A stretch of DNA of 64,000 nt from Aquila chrysaetos chrysaetos. Taxonomy: Eukaryota > Chordata > Aves > Accipitriformes > Accipitridae. Of the stretch, positions 39,099-50,130 are shown one piece after another (position 1 is the first letter of the stretch; every line of letters starts with the position of its first letter). The stretch is taken from the NCBI RefSeq assembly GCF_900496995.4, contig NC_044011.1, forward strand, positions 12,370,041 through 12,434,040, in the 5' to 3' direction. The position numbers were made by a program, and so were the translations under genes. The notes beneath the pieces were generated by a model. It ran no database searches. It was not told where the DNA came from and saw nothing but the letters and a program-made list of their open reading frames with translations.

Positions 39099-40943
39099 TT
39101 CCTAGAAATAAGAGGTGACTTAGGACTGAGGGCCAGGCAAACATTGTGGTAAGTATTTTGAGGAATCTGTAATGAAGTCCACTGAGTGACAAAAAATTCT
39201 TATTGCCTTCCTACTTTCATTGTGAACCTGCTACAACTGTCTGTGTCTCTTTTGTGGTTTTGCCTAGTTTTATTTGTGTGTTTTGGGGCTCTCTTCATGA
39301 TACGATGACTTTCTGAAACTGAAGGTTCTGAAATTAGGCACAAATGTGCACATTGTCTTCTCTTTCTTCTCTTTAATTTCTTGAAAATTGGCAGTAACTG
39401 AATATATCCCATTTCTTCCAGATTTCCTTGCAGCATTACTTGGTCCAATTTTAGGAATTCACCATACTTGCCATCTTTCTAAATTTCACTGGCATCTCTA
39501 GGCTGCCCTAGGAAAATCAATTATGCTGAGCTGAAGTAGTCTGGGTTGGAAGCTTCTTCCCTCATCCAAAGAACCCTAGGAAAACACTGGCCATCTTCCA
39601 GATTCCTAGATGAGAAGGCAATTGCTGTTCCCTAATCAAGAGTCCTTAGTCACTTCTAGTAAGCTTAGAGACAAATATCTGTTGGAAATCTTAGAGCAAA
39701 TCAAAAGCTTGTTCATAGACTGCTAGGGAACCATCATGACTGGCCTGTGAGATGCCTGTACTGAATTAATCGCTTGTGAATTATGTGAAGTGTAAAGCCT
39801 GAGAATATGATCTCTGACATAGACAGACTGTGCTTACAAAACAAAGTATTTGGAAGTAGAGAGATTTGCTACGTAACTCATGTTACCCTGTTGAGATGGA
39901 AAGCGAGATAAAGATTATAATTGCACTCCAAATTAGTGCAGTTGGAAAAACAATCATAAGACCTAAAACTAGCAAATAATAATCAGTCATTAATAATCTG
40001 TAGTATAATTTGATAGCAGACAATAAGCCAGATGCCCTTTTCCTTGCTCGTTACTGCTCGTGGAATTAGCAACACTTACATCCTAATGTTCAGCTTGATT
40101 GTTATTCAGCTTGCAAAAAACTTTCCAAAGATGCTGATCTGATACGGGTTAGGGCTTATTAATTTGTTTCATTAGTTCACTTCACTCACTAGCTATGTAG
40201 CTATGGAGCTTAACAAATTAAAAAAACAAACAAGGAAAAAACAATGAACCTGCGCTTTTGAAACATTAGGTATGGATAAGTGTGCAATTATTTTTTTAAA
40301 AAATCCTGCAGATACCTTTTAGAAGAGTATACTATAAGCATTAAACACAGATAGCCAGTTGACAGGACTTTTTCCTAGAGTGAGCTCTTTGTTTTCTTTT
40401 AAGTTCAGACAGTTTAGATGTGTCTAGGCAATGAGGGCTCTGTAGAGTAAATAGCGGTTGAGGGAATAATGCTACAGCTTAGGTAGACCAAACTGACAGT
40501 AGCTTATGTTTAACTGTCTGTTGCTAACAGTGCAGAAAATAGGCAGCGGTGTTTTAGATGACCCCACAAATAAAAACAAAATTATGGAAAAATTATAAAT
40601 ACCTATAGCAAAAAGGAGCAAAATGTACCTAGATCAGCAGTACAGTGATGAAAATTGGCACTGACCCAAGAGTCATGCCAGTCTGAAGGACAAGAATGTC
40701 TTGGGAGCCATCCAGAGCAAGGATAGATAAGCTATTGTCTTTGTCCCTCAGCTGATCAGCCAGCTGGCAAAAGCGCTCAGACCCCGTTGCCTGACTGCCA
40801 GGTCTCCATGGACTGACTGGTGCTGCTCCTCAGGAAGGATCTGGCAAACAAGGCACATACAGCCGGGGGCAGGTCAGGAACAGGAGCACTGTGATGGAGT
40901 ACACACTCAAGAAAGAAAATGGCTTCTTCAAGGACACTCTAAT

Positions 40944-40983
40944 CCCCCCCACCCCGCCCCCCCCCCCCGCCCCCCCAAAAAAA
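40944..40983. repeat. C-rich homopolymer cluster followed by A run
   Basis: Thirty-three bases are almost entirely C, broken by one A and two G, followed by seven A. The minus strand is a G-rich tract that could form a G-quadruplex. The tract lengths are likely to be unreliable in any assembly. Confidence 0.9.
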
Positions 40984-43900
40984 GGAAAATAAGTGCTTTT
41001 CTCAGTGAATGATGAACCTGAAGACTGTTTTATCTGCAAATACAGGTAAAGCGATTGGGGAATTAAACCCAGCCTCATTCTCATACAGTCACAGTAGTCA
41101 TACACTATATTTGTATTCCAAATATGTAATTTCCATGCTTTCCCTTAAAGAATGCTGACTGAAAAAAACCCCAAACACTCATATGATTAGCAAAATACAT
41201 TTTGCTCATGTAGACACAAGGAGCCTGAAGGTGTTTAAAGAAGAAGAATGCCATATAGAACATTTAGATGGAGAGAATATGCCAGTATAGAAACAGATAG
41301 GCCATTATTTTCCTCCTTTTTTTTTTTTTTTAATGGTTGAGAACAGTACCCCACCTATAAAACCATTATCCAAATACCTATAGAACTGAGGAGCAGTGGG
41401 GATAAGATGATATAGTATTGCAGCGGGAGCTACTAACTTTCCCAGTAATGAAGGCTGGGAATCTCCATTATTGTTCTTTAGCCTGCTTGAAACTTAAGCA
41501 AACCTTATCCATACCAGATGTCTGCCTCAGGGTGAAAACCTCTAAAACTTGTCAGCAAGACTTGTTCAGCTATTTCTCAATAATAAATTAAAGGGAAAAA
41601 AATTACTGTCCCCAGTCAAGGAAAAAAGCTTTTCTTTTGACGGGAAAGGTTTGAACTCCTATGCTCAGCAGCAGGATCTTGAAAACTGACAGAGGGGTAG
41701 CACAGGGGTAGCACAAATCAAACTTTACATATCCATAAAAAACTCTTAAGGTTGGTCAGGGGCCTCTTAGACACCCCAGTTCAAACATTAATTTTAGCAA
41801 CTGGCAGTTAAAATCAGCTGTAAGAAAGACATAGTTACAATCTAAATTCCGTCATAATCCCACATAAATTAGACTGAAACTATTATTTACTTTGGCCATA
41901 CATTGCATGAGCTCATGGTCTGTTTAAGGCGCAGAATAGCACTGAGGCTACACAAAATACAGAAAGTATGGATAGTTTCATTCAAAATCTTTGTCAGAGA
42001 AGCTTGCCTTTTTGAATGCGAATAGAGAAAGGAAAGGGCATCTTCATCTCTCCTGTCATAGCTGTGAAACTGCACAGCAAAGAATGCAGTGGAAAGCATC
42101 TACATTTTCAGCTGAACCTGTGATGAGTGACTATGATGTATATTTATGTTTACATGCATATTAGCTGTATTTTCAGGCCTGGTGTAATATTGATCTTTTT
42201 CATTCTGTGTCCCACCACAAAAACTAAGAAGCTGGCTGCATGTGACAAAGCTCGTGCGCGTGTATAACCTCTAGAAAGTGAGGTAGATGGGATGACTCAT
42301 AGTGCCTGAAGTTCAGCACTTGCTTAGATGTGTAAGCAGAAGGGGGACTTAGTATTACATGGTTTAAAGAAGGTCACTGAACCCTTTTTGTTTCAATTTT
42401 TCTACTTTGCTCCATGTGTAAGATATAACAAATGCTGCTGCTTGAAAGGGTTGTTACAAATGAAGTAAATTTTAACTGATTAAAATAAAATGTGTGGATC
42501 AACATGGATTTCTTTACAGTAGTGTCCAGTTTTCACTCCTGTCACTCTAAGTATCTATGTAACTTGGTATCTATGGTTCCAAGTCACATCTTACTTTAGT
42601 CATACTTCTGTAGCTGCAGATATTGTTCAGTGTGGTACAGGAAAAGTACATTTGTCAACCAAGATAAGCTACGAATGATAAGGATTTTAGATAGGAGTGA
42701 CACAAAACATTATGTTGACTCATCAACATAAACATAATTGAGAGTTTCTAGTGCTTTCCAGTACTTCAGTTTCAGAACTGGTTTAAAACACATGAAAAGT
42801 GTTAGCCTAGGGCAGCTCATTGGTGCCTACTGCAGAGTCTCCCCTTGCCCAGCTGGAGATACTACCAGTTACTGCTAGAGTAAATCATATTGATATTTCA
42901 CTGTAGGTTCCATTAATTAACCACCATCAAGTAGGACATTGCCTAGTCTTCTATGTGGATGAGATATCAAAATGACCCTGACTTTGCAGAAGAGATCAGG
43001 TAGAGGCACTGTGGATGGAAAATAAGGGCCTTGCGTGGAAGAACTTCTGTTCCCTTCCTAGCACCTGGCTTGGGAGCACTGAGGACAATGGAGGGATGAC
43101 TAGTGAATATTGGAAAAGGTATTGGCAGAATCTGGGGAAATTAGGTCCCCTAACAAACTGGAGTGAACACTTAGTAAGGGAAGAAAGAGTTTACGATAAT
43201 ACTTCCCCTAGTATTTAACCAAGTATTCTGTCTTGCTTCCCTGAACCCTAGTCAGCCACTGTCCTCCCTTCCAGTCCTCAGTCTTCAGACCTGCAATGAT
43301 GCTCTACAAGTATCCTGTTTTGCCACAAATCTGCCTGCCAATGACACTCCTGGGGAGCATTGCACTGGTTCAATACCAGAGTATTGAACTATTATGTTCT
43401 TCTGAGTGCTAATAATGAAGGCAAGGGATTTACCGTTCTCATATGCAAAGAGGAAAAAAAAATTATTTGCGGTGGAGAGAATTCAAAAGCTCTTTCTCTC
43501 AGTCTGTTGTCTGCCCAGATGTAGATTTACCAAAAGAAGGCAAGGAAGAGCTCAGCAGAGCTTTAGCACTTTTACTACCACCTGCCCCCACATCATGTGT
43601 TGCAGTCACAGCCAGAGGACAAGACAGTCTCTCAGTCCTTCTTCTACCCCCAGCAGTACTGTATCCATTCACCTCCTGATTACCACAAAGGCACACAACA
43701 CTTTTCAAAAGGACAGAATTAATAATAAAACAAACATAGCCCAGAATTTGGTTAACAGGAAGCCTGTAAACAGGAAACAAGTAAGCTCGATTATCATGTA
43801 GAGATGGCAGTCCAAGCTCAGCACCATTTATTTGCATAGATTACAGATTAAGTAGTCTGAGGGAGAATATCCTGTCCTCTGTGCAAGACCATCAGGCCTC

Positions 43901-45049
43901 ATGAGAGAGGCCTCTGTGATCATCAGGGCTCTCGCCAGACGTTTGCCAAAGGCTGGAAAACGTCACTGTTTGGCAACTTCCTTATGGCTGCTTTCTCTTC
44001 CTCTTCCAGACAAAAGCATTCATCTATTACTCCATTGTACAGACCACTATTTTATGGGTTTTAATAAAACCTTAGTATTTCTTTTTCTAGATTTTCTAAT
44101 ATATATTTAGGGTTGTTTAATAACAGTTTTGCCTGCAGGCATCCAAGATACATGTTACAACTGACACAGAGACAGTATCTGTATTTCTGCAGCCACATCT
44201 TTCAAGTATAAGTAGAATTGTCCTATATGTAGGCTGTGTGTATATTACACATTCAAGTCCACATAACACAATTAAATTTGTGGTCAGGAGACAACAGTGT
44301 ATCATATTGCCTTGTAGGAAGTAAAGCCCCAGACAGGTTAATACAAACATATAATCTTAGCTTTCTGTTCATGGGTGCTGTCACAACTGAGGGACAATAT
44401 ATTCAGTGGGTAAAAACTAAGCATGTGTTTGTAGACCATAAACTTCAATATGTTTCATGTAACTTTAATTCAATCCTCCTGCATATGTGCTTTGTTGTCC
44501 AGTGTTTTAATTTGCCACAGCAGTATTTTTCCAACAGACCCCCAGCCTTGCGTGCTTGCCTTGATCTGTACTGTTTCTATGTTACTATCACTAAAAGCAA
44601 TGCTCTGGGACATTTCCCTAGAAACCCACTGTTGAAAGTAAGCATTCAGCAACCTACTCTGCTCCAGGCAGTACTACCTGTCTGTTATAACAATACTGTT
44701 TTACAACACAGATTCTCTTTCCCCTTGACTATCAGAAATGCTACTCAGAGCAGAGGAAGTGTTCGGTCAGTCCTACATTTGATCAGAGAAGCGCAAGGAG
44801 ATAAATAACATGGCGTGCAAATCTGCTCAGTCATAGCATCCAAGCAGCTGTGCTTCCTCACCTGGATACAGAGAAATCTTCCATGTGCCATACTTCTTCC
44901 ACTTTTCTGGCTACTCACGCCACCCCTTCAGCTATGAATTTCACTTGTTATGCAACTACAAAGGAGAGTAAATGAAACACATCCCTCTGCTTCAGCTTTC
45001 TTCGCCTGACTAACTGGCTGAACCTGCTGCTGTCCCTTCCTCACCGCAG

Positions 45050-45118
45050 GCTGACAAGAAGAAACATGAAGAATTCCTCGTTCGCCTCAGAGAAGAAAAA
45101 GCTCAGAAGAATGGGAAG
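45050..45118 (+). CDS. Exon-like segment with strong splice signals, unidentified (23 codons)
   Basis: An excellent acceptor (CCTGCTGCTGTCCCTTCC, then TCACCGCAG at 45041-45049) and an excellent donor (AAG|GTGAGT at 45119) bound 69 nt. These are open in phase 0 and encode 23 residues (ADKKKHEEFLVRLREEKAQK, then NGK), a highly charged segment likely to be alpha-helical or coiled coil. I recognise no family. It lies about 4.9 kb upstream of the RAB32 start and 280 bases before the solo LTR. It could be an exon of an unannotated gene or transcript between GRM1 and RAB32, a relic exon, or a pseudo-exon. The splice signals are better than in any other non-genic stretch I examined. Confidence 0.35.
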
Positions 45119-45395
45119 GTGAGTATGAAAGAGAGAAATCATGAAAAAAAAATTAAAACTCAAAAGGCCTAAACTGAAGTCAGGTGAAGAACATTCAAGA
45201 GAAAAGGAAATAAAAATAGAAAACAAACAAACAAAAAGACAAAAAGGGAAGATATTAAAGAATGACAGTTGGTACGATGGAAGTAGAAGGGAGATAAGGC
45301 AAAATGGTGTTGTAGAGGAAGTGGAGGAGAGACTAACATGGGAAAGATTAGAAGAAGCAGTCTTGAAGGAAGAGAGATATGAAAAGACATTAAGG

Positions 45396-45399
45396 ATCA
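45396..45399. repeat. Target-site duplication of the solo LTR (left copy)
   Basis: ATCA directly before the LTR is repeated directly after it at 45976-45979. A fifth base does not match. This marks the insertion site. Confidence 0.7.
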
Positions 45400-45975
45400 T
45401 GTCGTGGTTTAACCCCAACCAGCAACTAAGCACCACGCAGCCACTCACTCACTCCCCCCCCACCCAGTGGGATGGGGGAGAGAATCAGGAAAAGAAGTAA
45501 AACTCGCGGGTTGAGATAAGAATGGTTTAATAGAACAGAAAAGAAGAAACTAATAATGATAACACTAATAAAATGACAACAGCAATACTAAAAGGATTGG
45601 AATGTACAAATGATGCGCAGTGCAATTGCTCACCACCCGCCGACCGGCACCCAGCTAGTCCCTGAGCAGCGATTCCCTGCCCCCACTCCCCCCAGTTCCT
45701 ATACTAGATGGGACGTCCCATGGTATGGAATACCGCTTTGGCCAGTTTGGGTCAGCTGCCCTGGCTGTGTCCTGTGCCAACTTCTTGTGCCCCTCCAGCT
45801 TTCTCGCTGGCTGGGCATGAGAAGCTGAAAAATCCTTGACTTTAGTCTCAACACTACTTAGCAACAACTGAAAACATCAGTGTTATCAACATTCTTCTCA
45901 TACCTAGCTCAAAAACATAGCACCGTACCAGCTACTAGAAAGACAATTAACTCCACCCCAGCTGAAACGAGGACA
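45400..45975 (-). mobile_element. Solo LTR of an avian endogenous retrovirus (minus orientation)
   Basis: A 576-bp element with exact retroviral termini. Read on the minus strand it begins TGTCCTCGTTTCAGC and ends GGTTAAACCACGACA; on the + strand it is bounded by TGTCGTGG and GAGGACA. It is flanked by the direct 4-bp repeat ATCA (45396-45399 and 45976-45979). On the minus strand, an ATTAAA-type poly(A) signal (+ strand 45526-45531) lies about 130 bases before its end, as expected for R-U5. There is no gag-pol-env sequence beside it, so it is a solo LTR left by recombination. I recognise the LTR type as widespread in neoavian birds (TguLTR5/ERVL-like from memory, not checked); a 4-bp duplication is shorter than the 5 bp usual for ERVL. 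Confidence 0.88.
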
Positions 45976-45979
45976 ATCA

Positions 45980-48438
45980 GAAAAAAGGAAGCTACAATGT
46001 CATCTTATGAGCAAAGCTATTTCACCAGTCCTTTGGTATTCTTCATGTAATGATCATGAGGCTATTAAAAGTTCTGAAGCATTTCCAGTAAGCAGCCAGT
46101 TCCTCGAACCCAGCTGCTGTTGGAAGCCGGTGTTCTGACATGTGGATAAACTGATAATTTAGTGAAGGACCCCAGTGGATGGGCAGGCTAATATCAGCAA
46201 AGAGCAACTGTAAAAAAAATAGCTATTTTTTATTCAGACCAACCTTCAGCCTTCAGGTTGAGAGGACACCAAAAGCCTGTTTTGTAAGATTTCTATTTTC
46301 TCTTCCTCATTCCTGATACCTCCAGTGCAGGGAAAGAAAAAAACAAATAGCTTTTACAATTGCTATTTGAAATATGAAGCAGGCATCTTATTTAAAGGCA
46401 ACCAACCAGATAAGCTAGTTAGCATGGCACAATAACAACCCTTTCCCAGTCTCCCAGTGTAGGCAACTGAAGGTAAAATATAATATTGTAATCCCGATTA
46501 CTGCACTATGATGCCGACAAGCCTTGTTCAATAGAGGATTTTTGCTGACGTTCAACTGGTAAAGGGGAGTCAGGTGAAAAGTAGAATTACATGCAGAAGA
46601 CCAAGTGACACCAAAATTTAGCTCACAGTATGAAGATAACCTATCCTGGACTAGGTGGGTGGTGATTATAACTTTATTCTATAACCTTGTGCATGGTTGA
46701 TTATACTGCACCGCAGAGAGACAGAAGAGTAATAACAGGACTGCAAATGACTGATTTTTTCCAAGCTGTTCCACACAGATATCAGCCAGCTTGAACGAAA
46801 TGAAGAATAATGAAATTAAGGCAAATTATCAGTTCAGGCAAGATCTACTGCTATATGTTTGGCATGCTGTAATGTAATTAGTACTGATCAAACTATTAAT
46901 TGTGGAAAATTATCAGTCAAATTTTGCCCTTGTTTCTCTTACTGACTCTTCTGTGAACAGATCATGACTTTTATAGACTTCTTTCATTTTGATATTGGTT
47001 CTAATTGCTCAAAATCACTACGTGAGAAAAAAAAATAACCGACAGGCTTCTTTTGTACTGCTGATACCAAAGTTCAAGTATCCTGAAGTACTTGTATTCA
47101 GTTTACTAACAATAGTACAGTTGCTTACTTAGTTGCCTGATGTGATCTATGTTCCCTTACTTTTACAAAATGAGGAGGAGGAATGAAGAAAGTAATGGGA
47201 GTAATGAATTTCTATGGCCTGTAAGAAAAAGAGGGTAGTAGGCAGGCCTAACAAATGGTAGGAAATCCCTAAAATTTTCAACCCGTCTATGCAAAGAAAA
47301 ACAATTTATCTAATGTTATGAGAAGCCTGCAATTAGAACAGGCAAGCATTCCACCCCCTGCCATATAATGGCAGAATGTGCTTAGTAATCAATTAACATA
47401 AATCTCCTGCAAGGTGGGAAAGTACCGTAATCACCATCTGACTTTGTGTGAAGACACAAAGACCACATCTAAGCCTGAGGAACTAGGCTCCTGCATCCAT
47501 GTTAGACCCCAGCCACATCTTTATGTGAGCATGTGACAATTCACTTCCATCCCAAGTGGAAGAAGGAGAGAAACTTGGGCACCTGTATGCAGAGAGATCT
47601 TCAGTGCATGCCAGCCAAATCCACAATCTGGATGGACCATAGCTGTGCACGCAGATAGACTATCAGTCTAGACACAGCTAAAGAGGTTTACCAGAACCCA
47701 TAGTGGTTAATGTACCTGAGATAAGGGGTGTCATATCCATCTTCAACCTTCCAAGTAATGACAATTTTTCTTGTTCATCTCATCTCTTGCCAGAGAACCT
47801 GTGCTACCCTATGCCACCCTCCATCAAAAAAAAAAACAATCTCATTTTTGAGTAACATCCTTCCCTTAGTTTATATTCTGATGTTATTACTTCTGCTGGA
47901 ATGTAAATACTAATTAGAACAATTGCATTTAAGTTAATATAGCATGACAGCTTAAATTAATAACTTTAACCCCAAATCACTAAAGACAACTTTTCTCCAC
48001 GAAGTCTAGCTTTTTTTGCCTCATTCTGCCAAACAGCTATTCCCTTCACCCACTCCCACTACACCGCATGCATCATCTTTGTGTGACATGGAAGTAAGCA
48101 TGCTTCAAGCCAACGGAGAAAGTCTGGATTATTTTACTCAAGCCACTACTTAAAAGCATAGCAAAGGAATTAGTATACACATTAAACTACTATAAAACGA
48201 GGAGCAACTGATGATTGTTTGCCAGATCAGTTACCAGATGTTTTAACTGCTACTTGGTTTCTCGTTGGAGCCATCCCTTCACTCCTAATCAGATCTTCAC
48301 TTGGGCTCCTAACTTGTGTGCACGTGCCCTGTCTAGACATTCACTTAAGATTTCCCTTTCGGACCGGTCCTCGTTGCTCTCCGGCACAAAATAGCTCTGT
48401 TAAGGAATTTACGTGATAGCTAAACGTTCCAGCACTAA
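45980..48438. other. Intergenic region, no gene seen
   Basis: This is AT-rich sequence between the solo LTR and the CR1 copy, with short chance frames only. I could find no exon, RNA gene or mobile element. CATGTGAC-type E-boxes occur (for example near 47530). Such boxes are bound by MITF/TFE factors, which are known regulators of melanosomal Rab genes, but a single short motif proves nothing. Confidence 0.5.
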
Positions 48439-48857
<419 letters not shown>

Positions 48858-49189
48858 AGATGGTACCACTTAGCTGCACAATTCCATCCTCTCATTGCAA
48901 GGACTGATGCCTGGGGTTGGGGGTTTCATTTGGAGAGCATGTTAGCGAAGGCGGGTTTTTTTCCCCAACGCTTGCAATCTGCACACATGGTACTCCACGG
49001 TCCTAGGGACAGGAAACGTATTTTATGTTGGGTTCTAACAAGGTGTCTGTTCCTTTACTGCTTGGTCGGATGTATTTTTTAAAACAACCACAGAGCGATA
49101 AAAAAAACCCACTTTACCGGATTAATTTCGGAACAGAAGGGAACCAAATGTGGTTGTAGGTGTTTGACGGGACTCCTGCAGGTGTGGCG
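48858..49189. other. Upstream flank of RAB32 CpG island
   Basis: This short unique stretch lies between the CR1 tail and the CpG island. It contains a CACATG E-box near 48984, an A run near 49100 and no coding potential. Confidence 0.4.
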
Positions 49190-49440
49190 GCGATTTCACC
49201 CTCTGTTACCTGAGCCCTTTCACGCATGACGCCCTACTCCACGTCACTGCTCTTGCCTCCGCCCTCAGCCTGTTTGCACAGGGTGACCTCAGCACCGCTC
49301 CCCGCGGTGTGCAGTTCCAAGCTTTATTTTGCAAGGTGTGCAAGCCGCAGGGAGGTGGCCGGGGTGCAAACACCCTGCTACTTCCCGGCGTGAGACACCC
49401 CCCCGCCATCATCCACCTTTTGACGCTCAGCTCCTGCTAC

Positions 49441-49534
49441 CACCGGCACCCCGGTCCCGCTCTCCCCGGGCGCTCCCCGGGGCACTACCGTGCCCCGGGG
49501 AGCGCCCGGGGAGAGCGGGACCGGGGTGCCGGTG
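49441..49534. repeat. Perfect inverted repeat, 45-bp arms, 4-nt spacer
   Basis: The left arm (49441-49485) and right arm (49490-49534) are exact reverse complements over all 45 bases, separated by TACC. Both arms are very GC-rich (CACCGGCACCCCGG at the outside, CCCCGGGGCAC at the inside). The flanking bases do not continue the symmetry. It lies 368 bp upstream of the RAB32 start codon. It could extrude as a cruciform or fold as a very stable RNA hairpin if transcribed. Equally, it could be a fold-back artefact of sequencing or assembly. Confidence 0.95.
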
Positions 49535-49792
49535 TCTCCCCTCCCCGCCTCGGAGACAGCCCATCCCGGGGCGGGCCCTTCCCCCAGTCCCTCCCCTCCG
49601 CCCTCCCAGGCTTTCATAAGCCCGCGGAGTTTCCGCGTCCTGTGACTGCAGTCAGGTGGTGTGGGGGTTGACCTTCCCTCCGTCCCGCTCAGCCTTCCCA
49701 CTCCCTCCCCTCCCGTCGTGGGCCGGCCCAGCGGGTGAGCCGGTTGGGGAAAAAGTTAGAGGAAAGTTGTCGGCTGGAGAAAAGCAAAAGCG

Positions 49793-49813
49793 AAAAAAAA
49801 AAAAAAAAAAAAA
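49793..49813. repeat. Poly-A tract (21 nt) in RAB32 leader
   Basis: A run of 21 A lies 88 bp before the start codon in otherwise GC-rich sequence, preceded by an AAAGCAAAAGCG stretch. Its length is probably variable. Confidence 0.9.
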
Positions 49814-49901
49814 GTTTTCTAGAGGCGGGAGAGCCGCGGCCCCGGCTGCCCGGCCTCCCCGCCGGGCCCCGCAGAGCTGCGCTCCCGCCGGAGGGTCGAG
49901 G

Positions 49902-50130
49902 ATGGCCGGCGGGGAAGGAGCGGGCTCCGGCGTGGCGGAGTGCCGAGAGCATCTCTTTAAGGTGCTGGTGATCGGGGAGCTGGGAGTGGGTAAAACCAGT
50001 ATTATCAAGAGGTACGTCCACCAGCTCTTTTCCCAGCACTACCGGGCCACCATCGGGGTGGATTTTGCGCTCAAAGTCATCAACTGGGACAGCAAGACCC
50101 TGGTGCGGCTGCAGCTCTGGGATATAGCAG
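49902..50130 (+). CDS. RAB32: RAB32 exon 1: Ras-related GTPase Rab32, N-terminal part (partial)
   Basis: Rab32 is a small GTPase that directs cargo to melanosomes and other lysosome-related organelles. It acts with Rab38, BLOC-2/AP-3 and the effector VARP (ANKRD27), and it also anchors PKA at mitochondria. The exon encodes 76 residues plus one base. A short variable glycine/alanine-rich N-terminus is followed by [20 protein letters not shown], with the P-loop GELGVGKT at 25-32. Next come the switch I region with RATIGVDF (T50) and then LQLWDIA, whose G follows across the splice site. WDIAG instead of the usual Rab WDTAG is typical of Rab32/38. ATG at 49902 has A at -3 and G at +4. The donor is CAG|GTAAGG at 50131. 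The protein matches human RAB32 closely from EHLFK on. Later exons, with the rest of the G domain and the C-terminal prenylation cysteines, lie beyond the window. Confidence 0.97.

Larger units (their letters stand above)
36951..45049. other. Intergenic region, no gene seen
   Basis: This is AT-rich intergenic DNA. It contains an A-rich simple repeat (37800-37826), a MIR remnant (38951-39098), a C/A homopolymer cluster (40944-40983), a T run (41317-41331), a 12-bp tandem repeat near 41690-41715 and a chance 190-codon open frame at 44236-44808. An exon-like frame at about 38250-38440 was considered and rejected for lack of a donor site. Confidence 0.55.

Noticed and set aside
44236..44808. 190-codon + strand open frame in intergenic DNA
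   Set aside because: No recognisable domain, no promoter or splice context, and a composition like translated AT-rich intergenic DNA. A frame of this length is not surprising in 64 kb read in six frames.
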